From the NCBI RefSeq assembly GCF_007829035.1, contig NZ_VIVQ01000004.1, forward strand, positions 1 through 64,000: a stretch of 64,000 bases of DNA, in the 5' to 3' direction. Below are positions 9,551 to 18,279 of this stretch, in pieces. This DNA comes from Rudaeicoccus suwonensis. GTDB lineage: Bacteria; Actinomycetota; Actinomycetes; Actinomycetales; Dermatophilaceae. The notes beneath the pieces were generated by a model. It was given only the letters and a program-made list of their open reading frames with translations, had not been told where the DNA came from and ran no database searches. Both the position numbers and the translations under genes were made by a program. Every line of letters begins with the position of its first letter. The stretch's first letter is position 1.

Positions 9551-10594
9551 GTGCGTGCACTAGCCAAGACCAGCGCCGGTCCGGGCCTGGAGCTGATCGA
9601 TGCTCCCGAGCCGACCGTCGGCCACGGAGAAGTCAAGATCAAGGTATGGCGGGCCGGATTGTGCGGCACCGACCTGCATCTGGAGAGTTGGGACGACTGG
9701 GCCGCTGCGACGGTGCAGACTCCGCTGATCATCGGCCACGAGTTCTACGGCGAAGTCGTCGATGTCGCCGACGACGTGACCAGTGTGCGGGTGGGCCAGC
9801 GTGTCTCCGGCGAAGGCCACGTGGTGTGCAACGAGTGCCGCAACTGCCGCGCCGGCCGACGCCAGCTGTGCATCCGCACCAGCTCGGTCGGGGTCAACCG
9901 CAACGGCGCGTTCGCCGACTACGTCGTCATACCTGCTTCCAACGTCTGGATCCAGCCAGACGATCTCGACCCCGACGTCGGTGCGGTCTTCGACCCGTTC
10001 GGCAACGCGACGCACACGACGCTGTCATTCCCCATCGCCGGGGAGGACGTGCTGGTGACCGGCGCCGGCCCCATCGGGGTGATGTCGGCTGCCATCGCCA
10101 AGCACGTCGGCGCACGTCACGTCGTCGTCACCGACGTGAGCGACTACCGCCTTGAGCTCGCCAAAGCCGCCGGAGCGGACGTCGTGGTCAACGTCGCCCG
10201 TGACCGGATCTCCAGCGCCCAGCAGCAGCTGGGGATGAGAGAGGGCTTCGACATCGCTCTGGAGATGTCCGGCAACGCCGCGGCGGTGTCCGAACTCATC
10301 GACAACATGAACCACGGCGGCCGCATCGCGATGCTGGGTCTGCCGGCCGAGCAGTTCGCGATCGACTGGGGCCGCGTCATCACGCACATGCTCGCGATCA
10401 AGGGCATCTACGGCCGGGAGATGTACGACACGTGGTACGCCATGAGCGCGATGCTGCAGTCGTCTGCCGCGCTCGAAGCAGCCGTGAAGTCGGTCATCAC
10501 CCACCGCTTCCCGGCCGAACAGTGGGCCGACGCCTTCGCGGCCGCACGGTCCGGTCAGTGCGGCAAGGTCGTCATGGATTGGAGCCAGAACTGA
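9551..10594 (+). CDS. tdh: L-threonine 3-dehydrogenase
   Basis: Tdh oxidises L-threonine to 2-amino-3-ketobutyrate with NAD+. The 347-residue product starts at GTG 9551 (VRALAK) and is close to the 341 residues of the E. coli enzyme. It shows catalytic zinc ligands ([14 protein letters not shown]), the structural zinc cluster [15 protein letters not shown] and the Rossmann motif [13 protein letters not shown]. The stop overlaps the kbl start by one base (TGATG), so the two enzymes of the threonine-to-glycine pathway form an operon. Confidence 0.95.
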   Translation: MRALAKTSAGPGLELIDAPEPTVGHGEVKIKVWRAGLCGTDLHLESWDDWAAATVQTPLIIGHEFYGEVVDVADDVTSVRVGQRVSGEGHVVCNECRNCRAGRRQLCIRTSSVGVNRNGAFADYVVIPASNVWIQPDDLDPDVGAVFDPFGNATHTTLSFPIAGEDVLVTGAGPIGVMSAAIAKHVGARHVVVTDVSDYRLELAKAAGADVVVNVARDRISSAQQQLGMREGFDIALEMSGNAAAVSELIDNMNHGGRIAMLGLPAEQFAIDWGRVITHMLAIKGIYGREMYDTWYAMSAMLQSSAALEAAVKSVITHRFPAEQWADAFAAARSGQCGKVVMDWSQN

Positions 10595-11835
10595 TGTACG
10601 CCAACAAGGACGCCCTCCTCACCGAACTCGCGGGCATCGAGGACGCCGGTCTGACCAAGCACGAGCGCGAGCTCACCTCACCGCAGTCGGCGCACCTGAG
10701 CACCAGCAGCGGCGAGGCGATCAACTTCTGCGCCAACAACTACCTCGGTCTGGCCGACCACCCGGAGGTCGTCTCCGCCGCGCGTGCGGCGCTGGACGAC
10801 TGGGGGTTCGGTATGGCGAGCGTCCGGTTCATCTGCGGCACCCAGAGCCAGCACCGTGACCTGGAGCGCGAGATCGCGGCCTTCGTCGCGACCGACGACG
10901 CGATCTTGTATTCCTCCTGCTTCGACGCCAACGGCGGCATCTTCGAGGTGCTCTTCGGTGCCGACGACGCGATCATCTCCGACGAACTGAACCACGCCTC
11001 ACTCATCGACGGCATCCGGTTGTCAAAGGCGCGCCGGTTCCGTTACAAGAATGCGGACATGACCGACCTGCGGGCACAGCTGGAGGCCGCGCGCGAGGCG
11101 GGCTCCCGGCATACGGTCGTGGTGACCGACGGGGTGTTCTCGATGGACGGCTTCTACGCGCCGTTGGACGAGATCTGTGATCTGGCAGAGGAATTCGGCG
11201 CTCTGGTCATGGTCGACGACTCGCACGCCGTCGGCTTTGTCGGCGAGGGCGGACGTGGCACTCACGAGCTCAAGGGCGTCATGGACCGCGTCGACATCGT
11301 CACCGGGACCCTCGGCAAGGCTCTTGGCGGCGCGTCCGGCGGGTATGTCGCGGCGCACCAGGAGATCGTCGACCTGCTGAGGCAGCGCTCGCGCCCTTAC
11401 CTGTTCTCGAATGCGGTGGCGCCTTCGGTGGTTGCCGGTTCGCGCAAAGCCCTTGAGCTTGCTGCGAATTCAAGTGACGGGCGGGCGCAGCTGACCGCGA
11501 ACAGCACACTGTTCCGCGAGCTGATGACCGAGGCCGGCTTCGAACTGCTGCCCGGCAGCCACCCGATCACGCCGGTGATGTTCCCCGGTGAGGACGGCGC
11601 GCGTCAGGCCGCACAGATCGCCGACGCGATGCTGGCGCGTGGGGTCTACGTGATCGCGTTCTCGTTCCCGGTGGTGCCCAAGGGCAAGGCTCGCATCCGC
11701 GTGCAACTGTCCGCGGCGCACAGTGAGCAGGACGTGCGCGACTGTGTACGTGCGTTCTGCGAGGCACGCGACGAGGTCGTCGGTTCCACTTCTCAGGCCG
11801 ACCCACCCGGGCGAGTCCGGCCTCGCCCGTCCTGA
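10594..11835 (+). CDS. kbl: 2-amino-3-ketobutyrate CoA ligase (glycine C-acetyltransferase)
   Basis: Kbl is a PLP enzyme that cleaves the Tdh product with CoA to glycine and acetyl-CoA. The 413-residue chain shows the alpha-oxoamine synthase hallmarks: [29 protein letters not shown], and the PLP lysine in [16 protein letters not shown]. The last ~15 residues (after FCEARDEV) extend past the usual C-terminus and look unstructured. It is translationally coupled to tdh. Confidence 0.95.
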   Translation: MYANKDALLTELAGIEDAGLTKHERELTSPQSAHLSTSSGEAINFCANNYLGLADHPEVVSAARAALDDWGFGMASVRFICGTQSQHRDLEREIAAFVATDDAILYSSCFDANGGIFEVLFGADDAIISDELNHASLIDGIRLSKARRFRYKNADMTDLRAQLEAAREAGSRHTVVVTDGVFSMDGFYAPLDEICDLAEEFGALVMVDDSHAVGFVGEGGRGTHELKGVMDRVDIVTGTLGKALGGASGGYVAAHQEIVDLLRQRSRPYLFSNAVAPSVVAGSRKALELAANSSDGRAQLTANSTLFRELMTEAGFELLPGSHPITPVMFPGEDGARQAAQIADAMLARGVYVIAFSFPVVPKGKARIRVQLSAAHSEQDVRDCVRAFCEARDEVVGSTSQADPPGRVRPRPS

Positions 11836-11851
11836 CCCGACTTGAGATCGG

Positions 11852-12184
11852 TCAGAGGTAGAGGCCGGTGTTGCCGGCGTCGACACGTTGCGCGGCGACC
11901 GCGTGCAGGTCGCGTTCGCGCAGCAGGATGTAGTCCTTGCTCTGCAACTCGACCTCGGCGCGGTCTTCGGGGTCGAAGAGCACCCGGTCACCGAGTTGCA
12001 CCTGACGCACGTGCTGGCCGACAGCGACGACCTCGGCCCAGGACAAACGCTTGCCGACGGAGGCGGTGGCAGGGATGACGATGCCGCCGCCGGACTTGCG
12101 CTCGGCGACTTCGCCCTCGGCGGACACCAGCACTCGGTCGTGCAGCATCCGGATGGGCAGGTTGCGCGCGGCCGCCTCAGCCAC
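11852..12184 (-). CDS. GroES-like co-chaperonin paralogue
   Basis: The 110-residue protein contains GroES-fold landmarks: IRMLHDRVLVSAE at the N-terminus, SGGGIVIPATA (mobile-loop end), AEVVAVGQH and GDRVLFDPEDRAEVELQSKDYILLRERDL. It differs from canonical GroES in the mobile loop and C-terminus, and no groEL lies nearby, so it is a second, solitary copy. It is preceded, with 8 nt overlap, by a DUF3618 gene. Whether it partners a GroEL is unknown. Confidence 0.8.
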   Translation of the reverse strand: MAEAAARNLPIRMLHDRVLVSAEGEVAERKSGGGIVIPATASVGKRLSWAEVVAVGQHVRQVQLGDRVLFDPEDRAEVELQSKDYILLRERDLHAVAAQRVDAGNTGLYL

Positions 12185-12461
12185 GTGCGCGACGCAGCAA
12201 GCCGAGCGCCAGCAGCGTGACGGACACTCCGCCGAGCACCTTGCCGAGCTTTTCGGTGTTCAACTGACCGTCGGGGGTGTGCGTGAGGTCGTTGGCCTTG
12301 AGTTTGACGTCCTCCACGGACCGCTTGGCCAGCTCTTTGGGCTGCGCACGGAATGCGAGTTCGTCGACGGTGCTGGCCAGTCGTTCGCGGGTGGCTGCGA
12401 GGTCGGCCTCGATCTCCTTGGCGGAGCGGGCTGAACGCTTCGTTGCGGCCTTGTCAGCCAT
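12177..12461 (-). CDS. DUF3618 membrane-anchored small protein
   Basis: From ATG 12461 (MADKAATKRSARSAKEIEADLAATRERLA) the product is 94 residues. The EIEADLAATRERLASTVDEL segment is characteristic of DUF3618 proteins of actinobacteria. One hydrophobic helix near the C-terminus (LGGVSVTLLALGLLRR) anchors it in the membrane. Its function is unknown. The stop lies inside the first codons of the GroES-like gene, so the two are probably co-expressed. Confidence 0.8.
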   Translation of the reverse strand: MADKAATKRSARSAKEIEADLAATRERLASTVDELAFRAQPKELAKRSVEDVKLKANDLTHTPDGQLNTEKLGKVLGGVSVTLLALGLLRRARG

Positions 12462-12552
12462 ATGTGTGTCTCCCTCGGGTTGCGTCGCGAAAAGCTCGGC
12501 TCGCCTGAGACGATAACGCAGGTAACCCGCTTCGCAACCAGGAGGACAACCA

Positions 12553-13020
12553 ATGCCCCGTCTCGAATCCGGTGACCTCGCACCCGACTTCACCCTCACC
12601 TCGGACACCGGTGACACCGTCGGCCTCTCCGACTACTCGGGACGCCGCCTGGTGATCTTCTTCTACCCGGCCGCGATGACCCCCGGGTGCACCAAGGAGG
12701 CGTGCGACTTCCGCGATTCGCTGACGACCCTCACCGACGCCGGGTATGCCGTCGTCGGCATCTCCCCCGACAAGCCGGAGAAACTCGCGAAGTTCGTCGA
12801 GAAGGAGTCGCTGACCTACCCCCTGCTGTCGGATCCCGACAAGCAGACCCTGGAGGCGTACGGCGCGTATGGCGAGAAGAAGCTGTACGGCAAGACCGTG
12901 GTCGGCGTCATACGTTCGACCATCGTCGTCGGCACGGACGGCAAGGTCGAGTTGGCGAAGTACAACGTCAAAGCGACCGGTCACGTGGCGATGCTGTCCA
13001 AAGCACTCGGATTGGTATGA
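12553..13020 (+). CDS. bcp: Thioredoxin-dependent peroxiredoxin, Bcp/PrxQ type
   Basis: The 155-residue protein reduces H2O2 and organic hydroperoxides using thioredoxin. The peroxidatic and resolving cysteines are visible five residues apart in MTPGCTKEACDFRD, the atypical 2-Cys PrxQ pattern, after FFYPAA. The start is firm: AGGAGG lies 8 nt before ATG 12553. It overlaps the next gene in an ATGA. Confidence 0.95.
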   Translation: MPRLESGDLAPDFTLTSDTGDTVGLSDYSGRRLVIFFYPAAMTPGCTKEACDFRDSLTTLTDAGYAVVGISPDKPEKLAKFVEKESLTYPLLSDPDKQTLEAYGAYGEKKLYGKTVVGVIRSTIVVGTDGKVELAKYNVKATGHVAMLSKALGLV

Positions 13021-13658
13021 CGGCTGCCGCCGCGCACCCCGGGCGGGCGACGCGCTGGGAGCAACAAGCACACCGCGGGTATGGCGATCGCTTCGCGCAG
13101 CTGATCGCTGACGAGGTCGACATCGACGGTGAGGCTAGGCTCGCGGACACGCTCGTATCGCGTGGCGCGACCATCCTGGATGCCGGCTGTGGCATGGGCC
13201 GGGTTGCCGCCGCGATGCGGGCGCGGGGCCATGCGGCATACGGCATCGACCTCGATGCGGCCCTGCTCGACCAGGCGCGAAGCACCTTCGCCCAGTTGCC
13301 TGTTGCGCAGGTGCGACTGGATGAGGTTTCGCCGGATTCGCTTGCTGCACAGGGGTTTCCGACGGCATATGATCTCGTCGTCTGCGTCGGGAACGTGATG
13401 GTCTTCCTGGCTGACGGCACCGAGCAGGACGTGCTGCGACGGTTGCGGTCGGTGACGGCGTCCGGCGGACGGATGCTGGTCGGCTTCGACACCGACGGCG
13501 GGCCGAAGGGCTCACGGAGATACCCGACCGGCGAGTTCAACCGTGACGCGGAGGCAGCCGGGTGGCAGGTGGAGTCACAGTTCGCGAGTTTCGACCTGCG
13601 TCCGCGCACATCTGACGACGGCGGCTTCGTCGTGACGATCCTGGCTTCAGCCGGCTGA
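13017..13658 (+). CDS. Class I SAM-dependent methyltransferase
   Basis: The 213-residue product has the SAM-binding motif I ILDAGCGMGRVAAAM near residue 54 and an acidic end of strand 2 (YGIDLDAALL), both typical of the class I Rossmann fold. Its ATG overlaps the bcp stop by 4 nt, so it is co-translated with the peroxiredoxin. The substrate cannot be inferred. Confidence 0.85.
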   Translation: MTAAAAHPGRATRWEQQAHRGYGDRFAQLIADEVDIDGEARLADTLVSRGATILDAGCGMGRVAAAMRARGHAAYGIDLDAALLDQARSTFAQLPVAQVRLDEVSPDSLAAQGFPTAYDLVVCVGNVMVFLADGTEQDVLRRLRSVTASGGRMLVGFDTDGGPKGSRRYPTGEFNRDAEAAGWQVESQFASFDLRPRTSDDGGFVVTILASAG

Positions 13659-13714
13659 GTCGTATGCATTCGCTCGATCCTTAGTCGGAAGACTGCTCAG
13701 GGAGATGCGCCAGG

Positions 13715-14143
13715 GTGCCACATACGACCGAGTGCATCGGCGGAGAATGGGCGTACTGTGTACGCCAACTCCTCACCGGGCAGCGCCACGTCACGGCGCA
13801 ACAGATGACTCGAACTGTAAGTCGCGCAATGGGCCGGAACCATCGTCCCTCCAGGACTGTCAATGGCGAATGGACGCAGTCATATCTGCGCCGTTACGAG
13901 CAATTCGTTATCCGGGCCGAAGCCGGGGTTGCTTCGTATCTGACCGGATGCCCTCCGTGTGACGCTCATGATGATGGCCTCGAAGCTCGGGACCGGTTGG
14001 AGGTCCTCATCGTGCGCGGCGGCCGCCGAGGGCGTCGGGTTGCGAAGGAGGTTGCGCGGTTGGACGTGCGCTTCCGCCGCGCGACAGTGCCGAATCCGCA
14101 GGTTCGTAAAGGCCAATGGTGGCGAGCTCGTCATCTTGACTGA
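13715..14143 (+). CDS. Hypothetical protein (142 aa)
   Basis: The frame from GTG 13715 gives an Arg-rich protein whose second half (residues ~65-142: YLTGCPPCDAHDDGLEARDR, RGGRRGRRVAKEVARLDVRF, QWWRAR) reads like a helical actinobacterial protein of unknown function. The first half is less convincing, and an internal start is possible. It stops 4 nt before the next small gene. Codon use is less GC-biased than in neighbours. I do not recognise the family. Confidence 0.45.
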   Translation: MPHTTECIGGEWAYCVRQLLTGQRHVTAQQMTRTVSRAMGRNHRPSRTVNGEWTQSYLRRYEQFVIRAEAGVASYLTGCPPCDAHDDGLEARDRLEVLIVRGGRRGRRVAKEVARLDVRFRRATVPNPQVRKGQWWRARHLD

Positions 14144-14147
14144 ACCG

Positions 14148-14456
14148 ATGGATGATCCACAGCTGCGATTGGGAAATCGCTGGCCCGTGCTTGCATCGGA
14201 GATACGAGAGGCTCTCCGCACCGAAGGCGAGAGCGCGCTCGCCGACCAAGTGGATGCACTCCTCGTGACGTCTCCCTGCGGATGCGGTGACACGTGCTGC
14301 CAGAGCTTTTACACGGAACGGAAGCCGGACGAGGCCTACGGACCGGGGCACCGGAGCGTGCCGCTCCGTCCGCCGCACTCGTGGATGTTGATCCTGGATG
14401 TAGTCGACGACCGCATCGTCCATGTCGAGGTGCTGTTCCGCGAGCCGCTGAACTGA
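14148..14456 (+). CDS. Conserved hypothetical with CGCGDTCC motif
   Basis: The product is 102 residues from ATG 14148; a TTG at 14136 would add four. A cysteine-rich strip SPCGCGDTCCQSFYT near residue 48, followed by YGPGHRSVPL and an ILDVVDDRIVHVEVL strand pair, looks like a small beta-rich domain seen in other actinobacterial hypotheticals. The four cysteines could hold a metal, which is inference. It directly follows the 142-aa hypothetical. Confidence 0.65.
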   Translation: MDDPQLRLGNRWPVLASEIREALRTEGESALADQVDALLVTSPCGCGDTCCQSFYTERKPDEAYGPGHRSVPLRPPHSWMLILDVVDDRIVHVEVLFREPLN

Positions 14457-14536
14457 ACGAGTTGCTCGTCACTGCCAGACAGCCCAAGCACTCGGGTCGT
14501 GGCTCCGGAGCCGAACGTCATAGACTCACGTTCCGC

Positions 14537-14614
14537 GCGGCCGTAGCCCAACTGGCAGGAGGCACGGGTTTTAGGTACCCGACAGTGTGAGTTCGAATCT
14601 CATCGGCCGCACCA
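14537..14614 (+). tRNA. Atypical tRNA with Leu (TAG) anticodon and short variable loop
   Basis: Acceptor GCGGCCG (14537-14543) pairs with CGGCCGC (14604-14610); discriminator A14611; CCA encoded. The anticodon arm is CGGGT-TTTAGGT-ACCCG, so the anticodon is TAG. The T arm is GTGAG-TTCGAAT-CTCAT. Only five bases (ACAGT) separate anticodon and T arms, a class I layout, whereas bacterial tRNA-Leu is class II with a long variable arm. The D stem has only three good pairs. It lies in an accessory-looking patch. Confidence 0.8.
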
Positions 14615-14658
14615 CGAGTCAGTTGTACGAGCCCGCCCGCACGAAAGGTGGCAAATCG

Positions 14659-14793
14659 GTGGACGCATTTTCAATCGTGTTCCGGATCCTGGCGGACGGC
14701 GTGGCTGGGCAGAACGGCCTACAACGTGTTGGCTACCTACGCTTCCTTGGCGACCCAAACTGCGGCGCCCGTATCTCGATCACGCTGCCGTGA
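14659..14793 (+). CDS. Possible 44-aa protein coupled to the next gene
   Basis: A GTG at 14659 is preceded at a 7-nt spacing by AAAGGTGG, a good ribosome binding site. The 44-codon frame ends in a GTGA overlap with the next gene. This coupling is the main reason to believe it. No family is recognised; it could also be the tail of a degraded larger gene. Confidence 0.4.
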   Translation: MDAFSIVFRILADGVAGQNGLQRVGYLRFLGDPNCGARISITLP

Positions 14794-15119
14794 GCGACTA
14801 CTCGCCTCTGAAAGAGGCCCTTCTTGATCTCGGGCTTGAAGATCTGATTGCGTTGCCAGAGATCGCTTCGACACCCGAAGTAAGCATCGTGCTCGACTCT
14901 GCGCGAGACGCCGTGGAAGACATCGCAGCGGCTCTCGTCGAGTTGCTTCACGAGGGTCGCATCCGGGCCTGGGCCGCTCTTTGGTCCCAAGAGCCGCGCC
15001 TGCTCGGCGATCAAGCAGCCGAACGGCTGCTCCGCGATCTTCGGCGGTACTCGTTCCTAAGCGACCCAGTGGAAATGGAGCGCGTCTACTACGTCAATGT
15101 CGACAATCTGCGTGCTTGA
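14790..15119 (+). CDS. Hypothetical protein (109 aa)
   Basis: From GTG 14790 the product is mostly helical and acidic (MSDYSPLKEALLDLGLEDL...) and ends in a strand-like VYYVNVDNLRA. The size, charge and neighbourhood would fit an immunity-type or small regulatory protein, but I see no diagnostic motif and do not name one. It overlaps the preceding 44-codon frame by 4 nt. Confidence 0.6.
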   Translation: MSDYSPLKEALLDLGLEDLIALPEIASTPEVSIVLDSARDAVEDIAAALVELLHEGRIRAWAALWSQEPRLLGDQAAERLLRDLRRYSFLSDPVEMERVYYVNVDNLRA

Positions 15120-15457
15120 CCTGCCCGCATTTCGCGGCATCCGCGGTTGTCCTCCAGCCGCTTCATCGTCACTACCGGGGGCGTGCCTGTTTCTGCTCTC
15201 ACAGACTCACCGTCGTGATCAACAGTTGAAAAAGGCGTCTTTTTGACCCGTCGTGCGCTCGCCCGGGCGGTTCGCGGCGGCGGCCAGGCTTCTTGGCCTT
15301 GCGGTCTTGGGGCCGCGCTGATATGACCGCTGATCGAACCAGCTGGCTTACCGCACGTCGCAGCTATCGAGAACGACCCGACCACCATTGAATGATCCAC
15401 CACATAAACCGTCTAATTCAGCTTCTTCCAAGGAATCGACGATACAACTCTCGCATC
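15120..15457. other. Gap without recognisable gene
   Basis: The 338 bp hold no convincing gene on either strand. A short inverted repeat AAAAAG-GCGT-CTTTTT at 15229-15244 could be a weak terminator for the preceding gene. GC content falls steadily towards the lower-GC membrane protein gene on the right. Confidence 0.5.
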
Positions 15458-16348
15458 ATGACCGACGTGTCCGACAGCATCCAAACTTCTCGTGAGAATC
15501 TTTCACCCAAAACGAGATCAGTGAAGACATATGCGCTGATTTTGTGCCTCTTCTACGCCGTTCCGTTGCTCGTGATTTTCGGGACATCACTCCCAGCATG
15601 GACGCCACTTTGGATCCGTTTACTAGTTGTCGCAACAGTCCCCGTTGGAATGCTCGCGATATTCGCGACATTCCTTGTGCGCAGACTTCGCTTAAACCGT
15701 AGACATGGGAAGCCGGTCAAACCGGATGTCATCGAATCACTGCAGTCGCCACTACTGATTACCATAGCGTATTTACTGAGCCTGAGCGCTTTCTTTGTCG
15801 GCACGCTCACTATTAGCTTCACGATATCCAACAACGGACTGGGTGATGTTCAGACTATTGCGGCAACTGCCGTGCAGCATGGGGGCGATGGGACTGACCA
15901 ACACAATCGGGTGACCTACGTCGTTGGCGGCAACTCTTACACGATCACAACGAACGATAGTGTGCAGGTCGGAGATGATGTTGCATACAATCCGTCCCAC
16001 CCGTCACGCGCAGAAATGTACTCGGACTGGAATGATGAAGACAACCCTGGCGGAACAGTCGCCATCCTCTTCTTCCTTGGATTTGGCTTCGGCATCATTG
16101 CGGTAGTCGGACTGTATGCTCACGTTAAAAATCGACACAATAAAGACCGCCTCCAGCGAAACCGAATTACATCGATTAAAATGCACTATGGGCGAGCGCA
16201 TTACTGGGTCGTTCGCTTCGAGGACAAAAAACGCGCAAGATATGGCGATACGCCGTCGGCTCGACGGGCGATTCGTGCCCAACTGACCGGAGAAGCAGCA
16301 CAAGCGCTGAAGCCACGAGACGCAGATCTGCTCAACACTGACGCCTGA
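15458..16348 (+). CDS. Lower-GC membrane protein with DUF3592-like domain
   Basis: The product is 296 residues from ATG 15458. Two N-terminal helices (residues ~20-70) and one near 110 precede an extracytoplasmic segment RVTYVVGGNSYTITTNDSV...VAYNPSHPSRAEM, then another helix and a basic cytoplasmic tail. The central segment resembles DUF3592 (conserved Y..G, Y.P..P). Codons end in A/T far more often than in neighbours, so this is probably a recent acquisition. Function unknown. Confidence 0.7.
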   Translation: MTDVSDSIQTSRENLSPKTRSVKTYALILCLFYAVPLLVIFGTSLPAWTPLWIRLLVVATVPVGMLAIFATFLVRRLRLNRRHGKPVKPDVIESLQSPLLITIAYLLSLSAFFVGTLTISFTISNNGLGDVQTIAATAVQHGGDGTDQHNRVTYVVGGNSYTITTNDSVQVGDDVAYNPSHPSRAEMYSDWNDEDNPGGTVAILFFLGFGFGIIAVVGLYAHVKNRHNKDRLQRNRITSIKMHYGRAHYWVVRFEDKKRARYGDTPSARRAIRAQLTGEAAQALKPRDADLLNTDA

Positions 16349-16400
16349 CTTCGCTCGACTCAACGCACGTTGGTCTCGCTCGAACGATCTGCTCATGCCC

Positions 16401-16769
16401 CTAACGCCGAGGCGCCGACGGCAGATCCGATGCAGTCGCGACGCCGAAGACGTGTTCGCCGACGAGATTGATCGCGCTCAACACCAGCAGCACGACGCCC
16501 AAGACCAGCTCGCCAACGACCACCAGCAGGACCGCCGCCACAGCGAACAACACGAATTTCAGTGCCAGTAAACGCAATCCGGCCAGTCGACGCGAAGCGC
16601 GCGGGGCGGCGAACCGCGACCAGATGACGATCGCGATCACCGGCAGCAACACACCAAGCACCACCGCGAGCACGTCGCTGTTGCCCGCGACCTGGTCGCC
16701 GGCAAACGCCAGGCTCGCGATCAGCGCGAGCTCCAGCAGGAAGCTCAGTGCCAGGTTCGCCTGCCGCAT
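16401..16769 (-). CDS. YrdB/DUF2568-type small membrane protein
   Basis: From ATG 16769 (MRQANLALSFLLELALIASL) the 122-residue protein has four hydrophobic helices. The opening R.ANLALSFLLEL fits the YrdB (DUF2568) family of unknown function. It starts 5 nt after the stop of the glutathione peroxidase gene and is likely co-transcribed with it. Confidence 0.7.
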   Translation of the reverse strand: MRQANLALSFLLELALIASLAFAGDQVAGNSDVLAVVLGVLLPVIAIVIWSRFAAPRASRRLAGLRLLALKFVLFAVAAVLLVVVGELVLGVVLLVLSAINLVGEHVFGVATASDLPSAPRR

Positions 16770-16773
16770 GAGC

Positions 16774-17259
16774 TCAACCGGCGAGCGCCTTCTCGATCGG
16801 CGCCGCCAGCTTGGCCGGCTTGGTCGTCGATCCAAACCGGTCGATCACAGCCCCGTCGCGGCCGACGAGGAACTTGGTGAAGTTCCACTTGATGCGGCTG
16901 CTGCCAAGGGCGCCCTTGGCCTGCGAGCGCAGCCAGGCGAAAAGCGGGTGCGCGTCGTCGCCGTTGACGTCGACCTTGGCGAAGATCGGGAAGGTCACCC
17001 CGTAGTTGCGCTCGCAGAACGACCCGATCTCCTCGGACGTGCCAGGCTCCTGCCCGCCGAACTGGTTGCAAGGGAACCCCAGCACCACCAGCCCCTGGTC
17101 GCGGTAGGTCTCCCACAACTGCTCGAGTTCCTTGTACTGCGGGGTGAATCCGCACTGCGACGCGGTGTTGACGACGAGCACCACCTTGCCGTCATACGCG
17201 TCGAGCGATTGGGGGCTGCCGTCGAGCAGTTCGGCGGAGAAATCCTGCAGCTGGGTCAC
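16774..17259 (-). CDS. Glutathione peroxidase-family thiol peroxidase
   Basis: The 161-residue protein carries the family motifs NTASQCGFTPQY (peroxidatic Cys instead of Sec), FPCNQFGGQEPG and WNFTKFLV. Bacterial members with Cys usually take electrons from thioredoxin rather than glutathione. Actinobacteria usually lack glutathione, so thioredoxin or mycothiol is the likely donor. It heads a two-gene unit with the YrdB-like gene. Confidence 0.93.
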   Translation of the reverse strand: MTQLQDFSAELLDGSPQSLDAYDGKVVLVVNTASQCGFTPQYKELEQLWETYRDQGLVVLGFPCNQFGGQEPGTSEEIGSFCERNYGVTFPIFAKVDVNGDDAHPLFAWLRSQAKGALGSSRIKWNFTKFLVGRDGAVIDRFGSTTKPAKLAAPIEKALAG

Positions 17260-17358
17260 CGTGCATCCTTTGCGGCCGTGTCGTCAGGGCTGTCGTGTGA
17301 TGATTCGGCGCCGCGGGCCGATCGGATCGGTATGCCGCGCCAGGTCGTCAGTGACGAG

Positions 17359-18228
17359 TCACCAGGTGGAGCGCAACTCCCGCAGCATCTCCTCGGTGGC
17401 ACCCAGCCCGATCGACAGGTGCCCCTCCCCCGGACGCAGGTGCTTCGTCGCACCCGGGACGTTTGCCGCAAGCCACTGACCGTGCGCGAACGGCACCATC
17501 AGGTCCGCGTCCCCCTGCCAGACGAAGACCGGCACCCGCAGGTCGTCCAGCTCGAAACCCCACGGCCGCACGAATGCCAGATCGTCGTCAACCCAGCCGT
17601 CGACGCCGTGCTCGAGACCGTCGGCGAAACTCGCCGCAACCTCCTCACCGACCTCGTCGGTGACGACCGCCTTGTCGATGGGCGGCAGCAGCGAATCCAT
17701 AGCAGCGACAATGCCTTCCGGGGTCGCATCGACCAGCTCCCCACGCATCGGCTCGATGAACTCGCGCAGGTCACCCTCCCCTCTCGTGGCAGCGGCGAAC
17801 TCCACCAGGTTGTCCTCACCCATCCCGTCCAGGAAGTCCAAACCGTCCGCGCTGTATGGCGCAACGCCGGCGATCGAGAGCACACCCGTGACCCGCTTCG
17901 GCAACAACGCACCGGTCGCGAGCGCGTGCGGTCCACCGCCGGACCAGCCCGCCGTCATACAGCGCTCGGCTCCCAGGTGATCCAGGATCGCGGTGACGTC
18001 GTCGGCGATGTCGGCAACAGATCGCCCCGGCCTGCGGGTCGACACCCCGTAACCCGCTCGGGCGTAGGTCACGAGTCGCATCCCGAGTTCGCCGGCGACG
18101 TCGGCCATCGCGCGACGCGGCAGCACCGAACCGGGCGTGCCGTGGTGGAACACCACGACCGGGCCGTCGTCAGCGCCGGATATCTGGATGTCGAGACTAC
18201 GGCCGTCAGCCAGCGGGATCAGCGTCAT
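17359..18228 (-). CDS. Alpha/beta hydrolase
   Basis: The 289-residue protein has the oxyanion-hole motif HHGTPGS near residue 28, the nucleophile elbow GWSGGGPHA (Ser) near residue 94, an acid in [11 protein letters not shown] and the catalytic His in GEGHLSIG near the C-terminus. These define a complete alpha/beta-hydrolase triad with a helical cap between them. The substrate is unknown. Confidence 0.9.
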   Translation of the reverse strand: MTLIPLADGRSLDIQISGADDGPVVVFHHGTPGSVLPRRAMADVAGELGMRLVTYARAGYGVSTRRPGRSVADIADDVTAILDHLGAERCMTAGWSGGGPHALATGALLPKRVTGVLSIAGVAPYSADGLDFLDGMGEDNLVEFAAATRGEGDLREFIEPMRGELVDATPEGIVAAMDSLLPPIDKAVVTDEVGEEVAASFADGLEHGVDGWVDDDLAFVRPWGFELDDLRVPVFVWQGDADLMVPFAHGQWLAANVPGATKHLRPGEGHLSIGLGATEEMLRELRSTW

Positions 18229-18279
18229 ACCGCACAGCCTGCCACCTGCATCCCGGCGAGGGCATCGGTTGTGCTCGGA

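Noticed and set aside
15229-15244. AAAAAG/CTTTTT inverted repeat as a strong terminator
   Set aside because: Only six pairs, AT-rich, with no GC stem; mentioned only as a weak possibility in the gap.
14537-16400. Integrated element with att sites at the tRNA
   Set aside because: I found no direct repeat of the tRNA 3' end and no integrase within the window.
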